A stretch of 64,000 nt of DNA from Martinezella lusitana (GCF_010668395.1 NZ_WUEY01000002.1:186001-250000); one strand, 5' to 3'. Positions 8,621 through 17,962 are shown, numbered from the stretch's first letter. The notes: generated by a model from the sequence alone, not told the origin. A program made the numbers and translations.

Positions 8621-9781
8621 GTGAATTTCGGACTCAGCGAAGAACAGGAGATGATCGTCCAGACGGTCAGGGACTTCGTGGAGACGGAGATCTATCCGCA
8701 CGAGAACGAGGTCGAGCGCACCGGCATCGTGCCTCCGGACCTCGGGGACGAGATCCGGCGCAAATGCATCGAGCTCGGCTTCTATGCCTGCAGCTTTCCC
8801 GAGGAGATCGGTGGTGCCGGCCTCGATCATCTGACCTTCACGCTCGTCGAACGCGAGCTCGGCCGCGGCTCGATGGCGCTCACCGTCTTCTTTGGACGTC
8901 CCTCCGGCATCCTGATGGCCTGCGAGGGCGAACAGCGCGAGCGCTATCTCCTGCCGGCGGTACGCGGGGAAAGGATCGATGCGCTTGCCATCACCGAGCC
9001 CGACGCCGGCTCCGACATGCGCGGCATGAAATGCGTGGCGCGACAGGATGGCGATGATTTCATCCTCAACGGCACCAAGCATTTCATTTCGCACGCCGAC
9101 GTCGCCGATTTCGTCATCGTCTTTGCCGCAACCGGCGAGGAAGATACCCATAGGGGCGTCAAGAAGAAGATCACCGCCTTCCTGGTCGATCGCGGCACGC
9201 CGGGCTTCGATATCCTGAAAGGCTATGACTCGGTTTCCCATCGCGGCTATCACAACTGCATCCTGAACTTCACCGACTGCCGACTGCCGAAATCGCAGGT
9301 GCTCGGCGAAGTGCATCGCGGCTTCGATCTTGCCAACCAATGGCTCTACGGCACGCGCCTGACGGTCGCCGCCACCTGCGTCGGCCGGGCGCGCCGCGTC
9401 TTCGATCTCGCCCTGCCCTATGCCGCCGAGCGCAAGCAGTTCGGCAAGCCGATCGGCGCCAATCAGGGCGTGTCGTTCAAACTTGCCGACATGATTACCG
9501 AGATCGACGCCGCCGACCTTCTGACGCTGTCCGCCGCCTGGAAACTGGATGCCGGCATCCCGGCCAATCGCGAGATCGCGTCGGCCAAGCTCTACGCCTC
9601 CGAGATGCTCGCACGCGTCACCGACGAAGCGATCCAGATCTTCGGCGGCATGGGATTGATGGACGATCTCCCGCTTGCCCGCTTCTGGCGCGACGCCCGC
9701 GTCGAGCGCATATGGGACGGCACCTCGGAAATCCAGCGGCACATCATCAGCCGCGACCTGCTTCGCCCGTTCGGAGCATGA
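8621..9781 (+). CDS. Acyl-CoA dehydrogenase, probable gamma-butyrobetainyl-CoA (crotonobetainyl-CoA forming) dehydrogenase
   Basis: A 386-residue FAD acyl-CoA dehydrogenase of full length. A-I-T-E-P-D-A-G-S-D near 125 is the FAD/substrate signature, Y-A-A-E-R-K-Q-F-G-K-P and I-Q-I-F-G-G-M-G are the later ones. The position of the usual catalytic Glu (I-Y-E-G-T in medium-chain enzymes) reads I-W-D-G-T, with Asp near residue 366. Placed between the carnitine genes and caiD, it is best read as converting gamma-butyrobetainyl-CoA to crotonobetainyl-CoA, though similarity alone would not tell this substrate. The start is ATG-less in appearance upstream: GTG at 8621 follows AGGAAGCGATC. Confidence 0.8.
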   Translation: MNFGLSEEQEMIVQTVRDFVETEIYPHENEVERTGIVPPDLGDEIRRKCIELGFYACSFPEEIGGAGLDHLTFTLVERELGRGSMALTVFFGRPSGILMACEGEQRERYLLPAVRGERIDALAITEPDAGSDMRGMKCVARQDGDDFILNGTKHFISHADVADFVIVFAATGEEDTHRGVKKKITAFLVDRGTPGFDILKGYDSVSHRGYHNCILNFTDCRLPKSQVLGEVHRGFDLANQWLYGTRLTVAATCVGRARRVFDLALPYAAERKQFGKPIGANQGVSFKLADMITEIDAADLLTLSAAWKLDAGIPANREIASAKLYASEMLARVTDEAIQIFGGMGLMDDLPLARFWRDARVERIWDGTSEIQRHIISRDLLRPFGA

Positions 9782-9785
9782 GCCC

Positions 9786-11843
9786 ATGACGCAGCACTCG
9801 CTCGACCGCCTCATCAGACCCAGAACGATCGCCGTCTTCGGCGGTCGCGAGGCGCGACGGGTCATCGAACAATGCGATCTCATGGGGTTTGCCGGCAAGA
9901 TCTGGCCGGTGCACCCGACACAGGAAAGCGTGCTCGGCCGCCGCTGCTATCGGTCGGTCGCCGAGCTGCCGGATGCGCCGGACGCCGCCTTCGTCGGCGT
10001 CAACCGGACGCTTACCGTCGATATCGTGCGGGAACTTTCCGCCAAAGGCGCCGGCGGCGCCGTCTGCTACGCCTCGGGCTTCAGCGAGGCGGTTGCGGAA
10101 CTGACCGACGGGGCGGATTTGCAGCAAGCCCTGGTCGAGGCGGCCGGCGCCATGCCGATCGTCGGCCCGAACTGCTATGGCGTGATCAACGGCCTCGACG
10201 GCGCCCTGCTCTGGCCTGACCAGCACGGCATCGTGCGCACGGAGCGCGGTGTTGCGATCCTCACCCAATCCTCCAACATCGCCATCAATCTCAGCATGCA
10301 GAGGCGCGGCCTGCCCATCAGCTATCTGATGACGGCGGGCAACCAGGCGCAGATCGGCTTGTCGGATCTTGCCTGTGCGGTTCTCGAAGATCCTCGCGTC
10401 ACCGCAGTCGGCCTGCATATCGAAGGCTTCGGTGATATCCGGGCGCTGGAGGCGCTGGCAACGCGCGCCAGGGAGCTCAAGAAACCCGTCATTGCGCTGA
10501 AAGTCGGCAAATCCGAACAGGCGCAGCGCGCAACTGTATCCCACACGGCCTCGCTAGCCGGCAGCGACGCTGTTGCCGACGCCGTTTTCGATCGCCTCGG
10601 CATCGGTCGTGTTTCGACCTTGCCGGAGCTGATCGAAACGCTGAAGCTCCTGCATGTCGCAGGCCCGCTCGAAAGCAATGCGATCTCCTCGATGAGCTGT
10701 TCGGGCGGCGAGGCGTCGCTGATGGCCGATGCCGCTGTCGGCCGGAATGTCGAGTTTCGTGCCCTGAAGCCCGAGCAATTGCCGGCGCTGCGCGCAAGCC
10801 TCGGCCAGATGGTGACGCTTTCCAATCCGCTCGACTACCACACCTTCGTCTGGGGCGATCTGGCTCGGCAGACCGAGGCTTTCAGTGCCATGTTCGCCGG
10901 CGGCTATGCGCTCAATCTGCTCGTTCTCGACTTCCCGCGCGAGGATCGATGCGACGGCGCGGACTGGATGATCACCGTTTCGGCCGTTGCCGCGGCCGCC
11001 AAGCAGACCGGCGCGCGTGCCGGCATTCTGGCGACGCTGCCTGAAAACATGCCGGAGGCAATCGCGCAGCAACTGATCGAAAACGGCATCGTGCCGCTCT
11101 GCGGCATCAGCGAGGCGCTTGTGGCGGCGGAGATTGCCAGCCGTATCGCCGACGCCTGGAAAAGGCAGCAGCCACTGCCGCTTCTGAGCACGCCGGCCCG
11201 CATGGGCGAGATGGAGACGCTGAGCGAGGCTGCGGCAAAGGCCGAGCTCGCAGCCGCAGGCCTTGCCGTGCCGCGCGGCAAAACCGCCGCCACGGCGGGC
11301 GATGCCGCCGACTGCGCGGAACAACTCGGCTTCCCGGTGGCGCTCAAGGCGCTCGGCGTCGAGCACAAATCCGATGTCGGCGCCGTCAAGCTCAACCTGT
11401 GCGATAGGAATGCCGTCAGAGATGCTGCCGAAGGCATGGCCCATGTCGCGCAAGGATTTCTCGTCGAGCGCATGATCGACCGCCCTCTCGCGGAGCTGAT
11501 CGTCGGCGCGGTCCGCGATCCGGTCGTCGGCTTGGCCCTGACGGTCGGAGCGGGCGGGATTCTCGTGGAATTGCTTGAAGATTCTATCGTTTTGCCGCTT
11601 CCGGTCACGAAAGCCGAGGTCTTGCATGGCATTTCGCGGCTGAAGGTCCGCAAATTGATCGAGGGATTCCGCGGCAATGCAGGCAGCAGCCTCGATATCG
11701 TGGCCGATGCCGTCGTATCAGCGGCAGAATATGTCGTAAAGAATGCCGCACAGCTTGAAGAACTAGACATTAATCCATTGATGGTCCTACCTGAATCTCG
11801 CGGCGTCGTTGCTGCGGATGCTCTCATTCGGCGAAGGAGGTAG
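9786..11843 (+). CDS. NDP-forming acyl-CoA ligase (acetyl-CoA synthetase ADP-forming type), probable betaine-CoA ligase
   Basis: 685 residues in the order CoA-binding Rossmann domain (about 5-130), succinyl-CoA-ligase-like domains (about 140-450) and a C-terminal ATP-grasp domain (about 465-680). T-V-S-H-T-A-S-L-A-G holds the His expected to be phosphorylated during catalysis, and H-K-S-D-V-G lies in the ATP-grasp part. ATG 9786, 4 bp after the preceding stop, is chosen over upstream in-frame codons inside the dehydrogenase gene. In this operon it is the only CoA-activating enzyme, so it probably loads gamma-butyrobetaine, crotonobetaine or carnitine onto CoA, a job done in enterobacteria by AMP-forming CaiC or the transferase CaiB. 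Confidence 0.82.
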   Translation: MTQHSLDRLIRPRTIAVFGGREARRVIEQCDLMGFAGKIWPVHPTQESVLGRRCYRSVAELPDAPDAAFVGVNRTLTVDIVRELSAKGAGGAVCYASGFSEAVAELTDGADLQQALVEAAGAMPIVGPNCYGVINGLDGALLWPDQHGIVRTERGVAILTQSSNIAINLSMQRRGLPISYLMTAGNQAQIGLSDLACAVLEDPRVTAVGLHIEGFGDIRALEALATRARELKKPVIALKVGKSEQAQRATVSHTASLAGSDAVADAVFDRLGIGRVSTLPELIETLKLLHVAGPLESNAISSMSCSGGEASLMADAAVGRNVEFRALKPEQLPALRASLGQMVTLSNPLDYHTFVWGDLARQTEAFSAMFAGGYALNLLVLDFPREDRCDGADWMITVSAVAAAAKQTGARAGILATLPENMPEAIAQQLIENGIVPLCGISEALVAAEIASRIADAWKRQQPLPLLSTPARMGEMETLSEAAAKAELAAAGLAVPRGKTAATAGDAADCAEQLGFPVALKALGVEHKSDVGAVKLNLCDRNAVRDAAEGMAHVAQGFLVERMIDRPLAELIVGAVRDPVVGLALTVGAGGILVELLEDSIVLPLPVTKAEVLHGISRLKVRKLIEGFRGNAGSSLDIVADAVVSAAEYVVKNAAQLEELDINPLMVLPESRGVVAADALIRRRR

Positions 11844-11849
11844 CAGAAG

Positions 11850-12632
11850 TTGCAAGACCCCATTCGTACCCGATGCGAGGACGGCATCCTCGAAGTCATC
11901 ATCGACCGGCCCAAGGCGAATGCCATCGACCTGGCGACCAGCCGCAAGATGGGGCTGATCTTTCGCGATTTCCGCGACGATCCGGACCTGCGCGTCGCCA
12001 TCGTCACCGGCGCGGGCGAAAAATTCTTTTCCGCCGGCTGGGATTTGAAGGCTGCGGCTGATGGTGATGCGGTCGACGGCGACTATGGTGTCGGGGGCTT
12101 CGGCGGCCTGCAGGAGCTGCGCGATCTCAACAAGCCGGTCATCTGCGCCGTCAACGGCATCTGTTGCGGCGGCGGCCTTGAGATCGCACTTTCGGCCGAT
12201 CTTATCATCGCCGCCGCCCACGCGACTTTCGCGCTGCCGGAGATCCGCTCGGGCACCGTCGCCGATGCCGCATCAATCAAGCTGCCGAAGCGCATCCCCT
12301 ATCACATCGCCATGGACATGCTGCTGACCGGCCGCTGGCTCAATGTCGAAGAGGCCCATCGCTGGGGTTTCGTCAACGAAATCGTCATGGCCGACAAGCT
12401 TCTGGACAGGGCATGGGATCTTGCCCGCCTGCTCGCAAGCGGGCCACCGCTCGTCTATGCCGCGATCAAGGAAATCGTTCGCGAAGCGGAGGGTTCGACG
12501 TTTCAGACTGCCATGAACAAGATCACCAAACGGCAGTTTGCGACGGTCGACGCGCTCTATTCGAGCGAAGATCAATTGGAAGGCGCAAGGGCTTTCGCGG
12601 AGAAGCGAGCCCCAATCTGGAAAGGAAAGTAA
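11850..12632 (+). CDS. caiD: Carnitinyl-CoA dehydratase / crotonobetainyl-CoA hydratase
   Basis: A 260-residue crotonase. It resembles enterobacterial CaiD along its whole length (D-R-P-K-A-N-A-I-D, then G-A-G-E-K-F-F-S-A-G-W-D-L-K-A-A-A, and the A-F-A-E-K-R-x-P-x-W-K-G-K ending). The two catalytic Glu positions are kept, in G-G-G-L-E and F-A-L-P-E. The start is TTG at 11850, read because AAGGAGG lies 9 bases upstream overlapping the end of the ligase gene. It hydrates crotonobetainyl-CoA to carnitinyl-CoA, linking the dehydrogenase to the carnitine steps. Last enzyme gene before the ABC importer. Confidence 0.92.
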   Translation: MQDPIRTRCEDGILEVIIDRPKANAIDLATSRKMGLIFRDFRDDPDLRVAIVTGAGEKFFSAGWDLKAAADGDAVDGDYGVGGFGGLQELRDLNKPVICAVNGICCGGGLEIALSADLIIAAAHATFALPEIRSGTVADAASIKLPKRIPYHIAMDMLLTGRWLNVEEAHRWGFVNEIVMADKLLDRAWDLARLLASGPPLVYAAIKEIVREAEGSTFQTAMNKITKRQFATVDALYSSEDQLEGARAFAEKRAPIWKGK

Positions 12633-12759
12633 AAGGCGGCGGCAACCGCAACATCTTCCCGCATGTCGCGGGCAACAGGCTTCAGGCGGAAGAGGAACCG
12701 AGACCTGAAGTGGCTTGCCCGGGAATTTTGTCAACACGGCAAGAAGAAGGAACAGGGGA

Positions 12760-14349
12760 ATGAACGACTATACGAAATATCTGGCAGGCCGCGTCACTGC
12801 GGGCGGCCTCAGCCGCCGCGAATTCATGGGACGCGCAATGGCGGCCGGCGTGACTTTGACGCTCGCCGACAAACTCTTTACCGAAAGTGCGATGGCAGCC
12901 GAACCGAAGCGCGGCGGCCATCTGAAGCTCGGCCTCGAAGGCGGTGCTGCGACCGATTCCAAGGACCCGGCGAAATTCCTGTCTCAGGTCATGTTCTGCA
13001 TCGGCCGCTGCTGGGGCGACATGCTGGTGGAATCCCACCCGCTGACCGGTGCCGCCGTTCCCGCGCTGGCCGAATCCTGGGAGCCGTCGAAGGATGCAGC
13101 CACCTGGACCTTCAAGATCCGCAAGGGCGTCAAGTTCCATAACGGCAAGGAACTGACGATCGACGACGTCGTCGCCACTCTCAAGCGCCATACCGATTCG
13201 AAATCGGAATCCGGCGCGCTCGGCGTGATGAAGTCGATCAAGGAAATCAAGGCTGATGGCGACAACCTCGTCCTGACGCTGACCGAGGGCAACGCCGACA
13301 TGCCGCTGCTCTTGACCGACTACCATCTCGTCATCCAGCCGAATGGCGGCAATGACGATCCTCTCGCCTCGATCGGCACCGGTCCCTACAAGATGGTCAG
13401 CTTCGAGCCCGGCGTGCGCGCCACGTTCGAGCGCAACAAGGACGACTGGCGCACCGATCGCGGCTTTGTCGATAGCGTCGAGATCATCACGATGAACGAT
13501 GCGACGGCTCGTATCGCCGCGCTGTCGTCCGGCCAGGTCCATTACATCAACCGCGTCGACCCGAAGACCGTCGATCTTCTGAAGCGCGCGCCGACCGTCG
13601 ATATCCTGTCCACAGCCGGCCGCGGTCACTACGTCTTCATCATGCATTGCGACAAGGCGCCCTTCGACAACAATGATCTTCGCCTGGCGCTGAAATACGC
13701 CATGGACCGCGAGACCATGGTCAAGAAGATCCTTGGCGGCTACGGCAAGGTCGGCAATGATTTCCCGATCAACAACACCTACGCCCTCTTCCCCGAAGGC
13801 ATAGAGCAGCGCGCCTACGACCCCGACAAGGCCGCCTTCCACTACAAGAAGTCCGGCCACAGCGGCTCGGTATTGCTGCGCACCTCGGAAGTCGCCTTCC
13901 CCGGCGCCGTCGATGCGGCCGTTCTCTATCAGGAAAGCTGCAAGAAGGCCGGGATCGAGATCGAGGTCAAGCGCGAGCCGGGCGACGGCTACTGGACCAA
14001 CGTCTGGAACGTCCAACCCTTTTCCACCTCCTACTGGGGCGGAAGACCGACGCAGGACCAGATGTATTCCACCGCCTACCTGTCGACGGCGGACTGGAAC
14101 GACACCCGCTTCAAGCGCCCGGACTTCGACAAGCTTCTGCTTCAGGCCCGCTCCGAACTGGACGAAGCCAAGCGCAAGGAGCTCTACCGCGCCATGGCGA
14201 TGATGGTGCGCGACGAAGGCGGCGTCATCCTGCCGATGTTCAACGATTTCGTGAACGCCTCCACCAAGCATGTGAAGGGTTATGTCCACGATATCGGCAA
14301 CGACATGTCGAATGGTTACGTCGCCACCCGCGTCTGGCTGGACGCCTGA
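12760..14349 (+). CDS. Peptide-type ABC importer, substrate-binding protein 1 (Tat-exported)
   Basis: 529 residues of the family 5 (DppA/OppA-like) binding proteins. The N-terminus S-R-R-E-F-M-G-R followed by a hydrophobic stretch and A-M-A-A is a twin-arginine signal, so the protein folds in the cytoplasm before export. ATG 12760 is preceded by AAGGAACAGGGG. It heads a complete importer (two permeases and a fused ATPase) 127 bp after caiD, in the same direction, so a betaine or betaine ester or peptide taken up for the pathway is the likely ligand. It is clearly paralogous to the binding protein at 20221-21801. Confidence 0.88.
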   Translation: MNDYTKYLAGRVTAGGLSRREFMGRAMAAGVTLTLADKLFTESAMAAEPKRGGHLKLGLEGGAATDSKDPAKFLSQVMFCIGRCWGDMLVESHPLTGAAVPALAESWEPSKDAATWTFKIRKGVKFHNGKELTIDDVVATLKRHTDSKSESGALGVMKSIKEIKADGDNLVLTLTEGNADMPLLLTDYHLVIQPNGGNDDPLASIGTGPYKMVSFEPGVRATFERNKDDWRTDRGFVDSVEIITMNDATARIAALSSGQVHYINRVDPKTVDLLKRAPTVDILSTAGRGHYVFIMHCDKAPFDNNDLRLALKYAMDRETMVKKILGGYGKVGNDFPINNTYALFPEGIEQRAYDPDKAAFHYKKSGHSGSVLLRTSEVAFPGAVDAAVLYQESCKKAGIEIEVKREPGDGYWTNVWNVQPFSTSYWGGRPTQDQMYSTAYLSTADWNDTRFKRPDFDKLLLQARSELDEAKRKELYRAMAMMVRDEGGVILPMFNDFVNASTKHVKGYVHDIGNDMSNGYVATRVWLDA

Positions 14350-14360
14350 TGCCTCAAGCC

Positions 14361-14418
14361 GGGCGAAAACGCCCTCATCTCTGACGAAGCCGGGGCCGCG
14401 GAAGCCTTTCGCGGTCCC
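14361..14418 (+). other. Two intercistronic hairpins after the binding-protein gene
   Basis: GGGCG-AAAA-CGCCC at 14361-14374 is followed by a 9-bp stem, 14392-14400 with 14410-14418 (one G-U pair), around a 9-base loop. Hairpins directly behind a binding-protein gene usually protect its mRNA and reduce read-through, giving more binding protein than permease. No T-run follows, so they are not called full terminators. Confidence 0.55.
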
Positions 14419-14446
14419 CCCGACGTTTAAGCGCGAGGCATCGGCC

Positions 14447-15454
14447 ATGTCCAATCCACCATCTGGAACCGTTCTGCCTGGGCTGCGGTTCAAACAGCGT
14501 TTTCCGCTGCTGTCCCTGATTATCGAGCGCTGCCTGCTCAGCATTGTCCTGCTGTTTGCGGTCTCCATCCTGATTTTCGGCGGGCTGGAAGCCCTGCCGG
14601 GCGATTTTGCGACCACGTATCTCGGCCAGTCGGCGACGCCGCAGGCGGTCGCCAATATCCGAGAAGAGCTCGGCCTGAACCGGCCCATCGTCACCCGCTA
14701 TGTGGAATGGCTCGGCCATGCCGTGCAGGGCGACTTCGGCACCTCCTGGGCCAGCAAGAACTCCGTCAGCGAGCAGATCGGCAAGCGGCTCGGCAATTCG
14801 CTGTTTCTGGCCGGTTTCGCCGCGCTGATCTCGGTGCCCCTGGCGGTCTGCCTCGGCATGTTGGCCGTGCATTTCAGGAACCGGTTGCCGGACAAGATCA
14901 TCAACGTCATTTCGCTGGCGGCGATCTCGCTGCCGGAATTCTTTATCGGCTACCTGCTGATCATGTTCTTCTCGGTCAAGTACGGCATCGCGACCTTTCC
15001 GGCGACAGTCTATGACGGCATGGGCTTCCTCGATCGGCTGCAGGCGATTGCCCTGCCGACGGCAACGCTGGTGCTGGTCGTGCTCGCCCACATGATGCGC
15101 ATGACCCGCGCGGCCATCCTCTCGGTCATGTCCTCCGCCTATATGGAAACGGCCGAGCTCAAAGGGCTCTCCGCCTTCCGTGCCATCGTCAAGCACGCCG
15201 CCCCCAACGCGCTGGCGCCGATCATCAACGTCATCGCGCTCAACCTTGCCTATCTCATCGTCGGGGTCGTCGTCGTCGAAGTCGTCTTCGTCTATCCCGG
15301 CATGGGCCAGTACATGGTCGATGCCGTTACCGTGCGCGACATGCCGGTCGTCCAGGCCTGCGGCCTGATCTTCGCCGCCGTCTACATCTTCCTCAACATG
15401 ACGGCCGACATTCTGGCGATCGTCGCCAACCCGCGTCTGAGGCATCCGCGATGA
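14447..15454 (+). CDS. Peptide-type ABC importer, DppB-like permease
   Basis: 335 residues with six predicted membrane segments: one near residue 25-50, a large periplasmic loop, then five after about 100. The DppB N-terminal pattern L-P-G-D is present, as is the cytoplasmic EAA-type loop (E-T-A-E-L-K-G-L-S-A-F-R). ATG 14447 follows GAGG by nine bases; the frame stays open upstream but would overlap the previous gene. The last ATGA is shared with the next permease gene. Confidence 0.9.
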   Translation: MSNPPSGTVLPGLRFKQRFPLLSLIIERCLLSIVLLFAVSILIFGGLEALPGDFATTYLGQSATPQAVANIREELGLNRPIVTRYVEWLGHAVQGDFGTSWASKNSVSEQIGKRLGNSLFLAGFAALISVPLAVCLGMLAVHFRNRLPDKIINVISLAAISLPEFFIGYLLIMFFSVKYGIATFPATVYDGMGFLDRLQAIALPTATLVLVVLAHMMRMTRAAILSVMSSAYMETAELKGLSAFRAIVKHAAPNALAPIINVIALNLAYLIVGVVVVEVVFVYPGMGQYMVDAVTVRDMPVVQACGLIFAAVYIFLNMTADILAIVANPRLRHPR

Positions 15455-16278
15455 GATTGAGAGATATCCCCATCACCGCCTGGATCGGCATCATCGGAAT
15501 CCTGATCGCCTTGATCTGCGCGATCTTCGCCCCCTGGATCGCCCCTTACGGCGAGACGGAAGTCGTCGGCAACGTCTGGCAGCCTGCCGACGCGCAATAT
15601 TTCTTCGGCCTTGACAATCTCGGCCGCGATATCCTGTCGCGTCTCATCTACGGCGCCCGCACGACCCTGTTCGTCGCGCTGGCGGCGACGATCATCTCCT
15701 TCTCGCTCGGCATCATCCTGAGCTTTACCGCCGCCGTCTCGCGCGGATTGATCGATACGGTCTTTTCGCGCTTCAACGACCTGATGATGTCGATCCCGAC
15801 GCTGATCTTCGCGCTTGTGGTGCTGGCGGTGCTGCCGCAGAACCTGATCGTGCTGATCCTCGTCATGGCCATTCTCGACTCCACCCGCGTCTATCGCCTC
15901 GGCCGCGCCGTGGCGCTCGACGTCGCCGTCATGGAATTCGTGGAGGCGGCCAAGCTTCGCGGCGAAGGCAGGATCTGGATCATCTTCCGCGAGATCCTGC
16001 CGAATACGCTTTCGCCGTTGCTGGCGGAATTCGGCCTGCGCTTTGCCTTCTCGATCCTGTTCCTGTCCACCCTCTCCTTCCTCGGCCTGGGCATCCAGCC
16101 GCCGTCGGCCGACTGGGGCGGCATGGTCAAGGACAACAAGGACGGCATCATCTTCGGCATTTCCGCCGCCCTCGTGCCGGGCTCCGCCATTGCGGCGCTC
16201 GCTATCTGTGTCAATCTGGTGGTCGACTGGCTCTTGAAGCGCACCTCCAGCCTTAAGGGAGGACGTGGCGATGCCTGA
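15451..16278 (+). CDS. Peptide-type ABC importer, DppC-like permease
   Basis: 275 residues with six membrane segments and the DppC-type N-terminal region F-G-L-D-N-L-G-R-D-I-L-S-R. The EAA loop reads V-E-A-A-K-L-R-G-E-G-R. It overlaps the DppB-like gene by ATGA and the ATPase gene by 8 bp, so the three are translated as one coupled block. Confidence 0.9.
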   Translation: MRLRDIPITAWIGIIGILIALICAIFAPWIAPYGETEVVGNVWQPADAQYFFGLDNLGRDILSRLIYGARTTLFVALAATIISFSLGIILSFTAAVSRGLIDTVFSRFNDLMMSIPTLIFALVVLAVLPQNLIVLILVMAILDSTRVYRLGRAVALDVAVMEFVEAAKLRGEGRIWIIFREILPNTLSPLLAEFGLRFAFSILFLSTLSFLGLGIQPPSADWGGMVKDNKDGIIFGISAALVPGSAIAALAICVNLVVDWLLKRTSSLKGGRGDA

Positions 16279-17902
16279 GCTTCTTTCTGTTCGCGATCTG
16301 AAGATCGAAGCCACCAGCTATCCGCCGGGGGAACCGCCGAAACGCGTCACCATCGTCGACGGCGTCTCCTTCGACCTCCAGAAGGGCAAGGTGCTCGGAT
16401 TGATCGGCGAATCCGGCGCCGGCAAGTCGACCATCGGCCTTTCCGCGCTCGCCTATGGCCGTGGCGGCGCCGAGATCACCGGCGGCCAGGTTTTGCTTGA
16501 CGGCGCCGACATCCTGCCGCTCGGCAAATCCGGCATCCGCAAGATCCGCGGCGCCCGCGTCTGCTATGTCGCGCAATCGGCAGCGGCCGCGTTCAATCCG
16601 GCGCACAGGCTCGGCGATCAGGTGATCGAAGCCACCGTCAAGCACCGCCTTATGACGAAAGAGGAAGCGAGGAAGCGAGCGCTCTACCTCTTCAGGGTAC
16701 TCGGCCTGCCCAATCCGGAAACCTTCGGCGAGCGCTATCCGCATCAGGTCTCCGGCGGCCAGCTCCAGCGTGCCATGACCGCCATGGCGCTCTGCTCCAA
16801 CCCGGAGTTGATCGTCTTCGACGAGCCAACGACCGCGCTCGACGTGACGACGCAGATCGATGTGCTGGCGGCGATCAAGCACGCCATCGAGGAAACGCAC
16901 ACGGCAGCACTTTACATCACCCATGACCTTGCCGTCGTTGCCCAGATCTCCGACGACATCATGGTGCTCAGGCATGGCAAGACGGTGGAATATGGCAGCG
17001 TCCAGCAGATCATCGAGGAGCCGCGGCAGGACTATACCCGTGCCCTCGTCAACGTTCGCCAGGAGGTGAGAGCCGAAGCCGCCGACCAGTCGAGCGCGCT
17101 TCTGAAGATCGAGAATATCAGTGCGCAATACTCAAACGGTTTCAAGGTATTGCACGATGTTTCTCTACATGTTCCCAAGGGGCAGACATTGGCAGTCGTC
17201 GGTGAATCCGGCTCGGGGAAATCGACGCTCGCCCGCGTCATCACCGGCCTGCTGCCGCCAAGCGACGGACGGATCTCCTTCGACGGCAAACCGTTGACAC
17301 CGACCTTGAAAAATCGCTCGCGGGAGGAGCTGCGGCGCATCCAGCTGATCTACCAGATGGCGGACACCGCCATGAACCCGCGCCAGACCGTGCGGGATAT
17401 CATCGGCCGGCCGCTGACCTTCTATGACGGCCTGCACGGCGCGGCAAAGACGACGCGTGTCAAGGAGCTGCTGGACCAGATCGAAATGGGCAACGGGTTC
17501 ATCGACCGCTATCCGGCGGAGCTATCCGGCGGACAGAAGCAGCGCGTCGCCATTGCCCGCGCGCTTGCCGCCAAGCCGGAGCTGATCCTCTGCGACGAAC
17601 CGACATCGGCGCTCGATCCGCTGGTTGCGGAGGGCATTCTGAAATTGCTGATGAAGCTGCAGGAAGAGGCGCGTCTCTCCTATGTCTTCATCACCCACGA
17701 CATCGCCATCGTGCGCGCCATCGCCGATAGCGTTGCCGTCATGCATCGCGGCAAGCTCGTTCGCTTCGGTCCGAAATCGCAGGCGTTGTCGCCACCGTTC
17801 GACGATTACACCGACCTGCTGCTGAAATCCGTGCCCGAAATGGAAATCGGCTGGTTGGAGCGTGTCCTGACGACGCGAAAAATGGAGAGCGCGGGAAATT
17901 AG
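16271..17902 (+). CDS. Peptide-type ABC importer, fused DppD-DppF ATPase
   Basis: 543 residues containing two complete ATPase domains. The first has Walker A G-E-S-G-A-G-K-S-T near residue 50 and signature V-S-G-G-Q; the second has G-E-S-G-S-G-K-S-T near 315 and signature L-S-G-G-Q-K-Q-R. Each is followed by an oligopeptide-type C-terminal extension. Single-chain DppDF fusions are common in rhizobia. ATG 16271 is preferred to the GTG at 16265 because GGGAGG at 16257-16262 is then correctly spaced. Confidence 0.92.
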   Translation: MPELLSVRDLKIEATSYPPGEPPKRVTIVDGVSFDLQKGKVLGLIGESGAGKSTIGLSALAYGRGGAEITGGQVLLDGADILPLGKSGIRKIRGARVCYVAQSAAAAFNPAHRLGDQVIEATVKHRLMTKEEARKRALYLFRVLGLPNPETFGERYPHQVSGGQLQRAMTAMALCSNPELIVFDEPTTALDVTTQIDVLAAIKHAIEETHTAALYITHDLAVVAQISDDIMVLRHGKTVEYGSVQQIIEEPRQDYTRALVNVRQEVRAEAADQSSALLKIENISAQYSNGFKVLHDVSLHVPKGQTLAVVGESGSGKSTLARVITGLLPPSDGRISFDGKPLTPTLKNRSREELRRIQLIYQMADTAMNPRQTVRDIIGRPLTFYDGLHGAAKTTRVKELLDQIEMGNGFIDRYPAELSGGQKQRVAIARALAAKPELILCDEPTSALDPLVAEGILKLLMKLQEEARLSYVFITHDIAIVRAIADSVAVMHRGKLVRFGPKSQALSPPFDDYTDLLLKSVPEMEIGWLERVLTTRKMESAGN

Positions 17903-17962
17903 AAGCTGGGCACCCAATGCGTAGCGGTTCAGTCTGTGCTCGCTTTCGTGCCGCCGGAGAGT

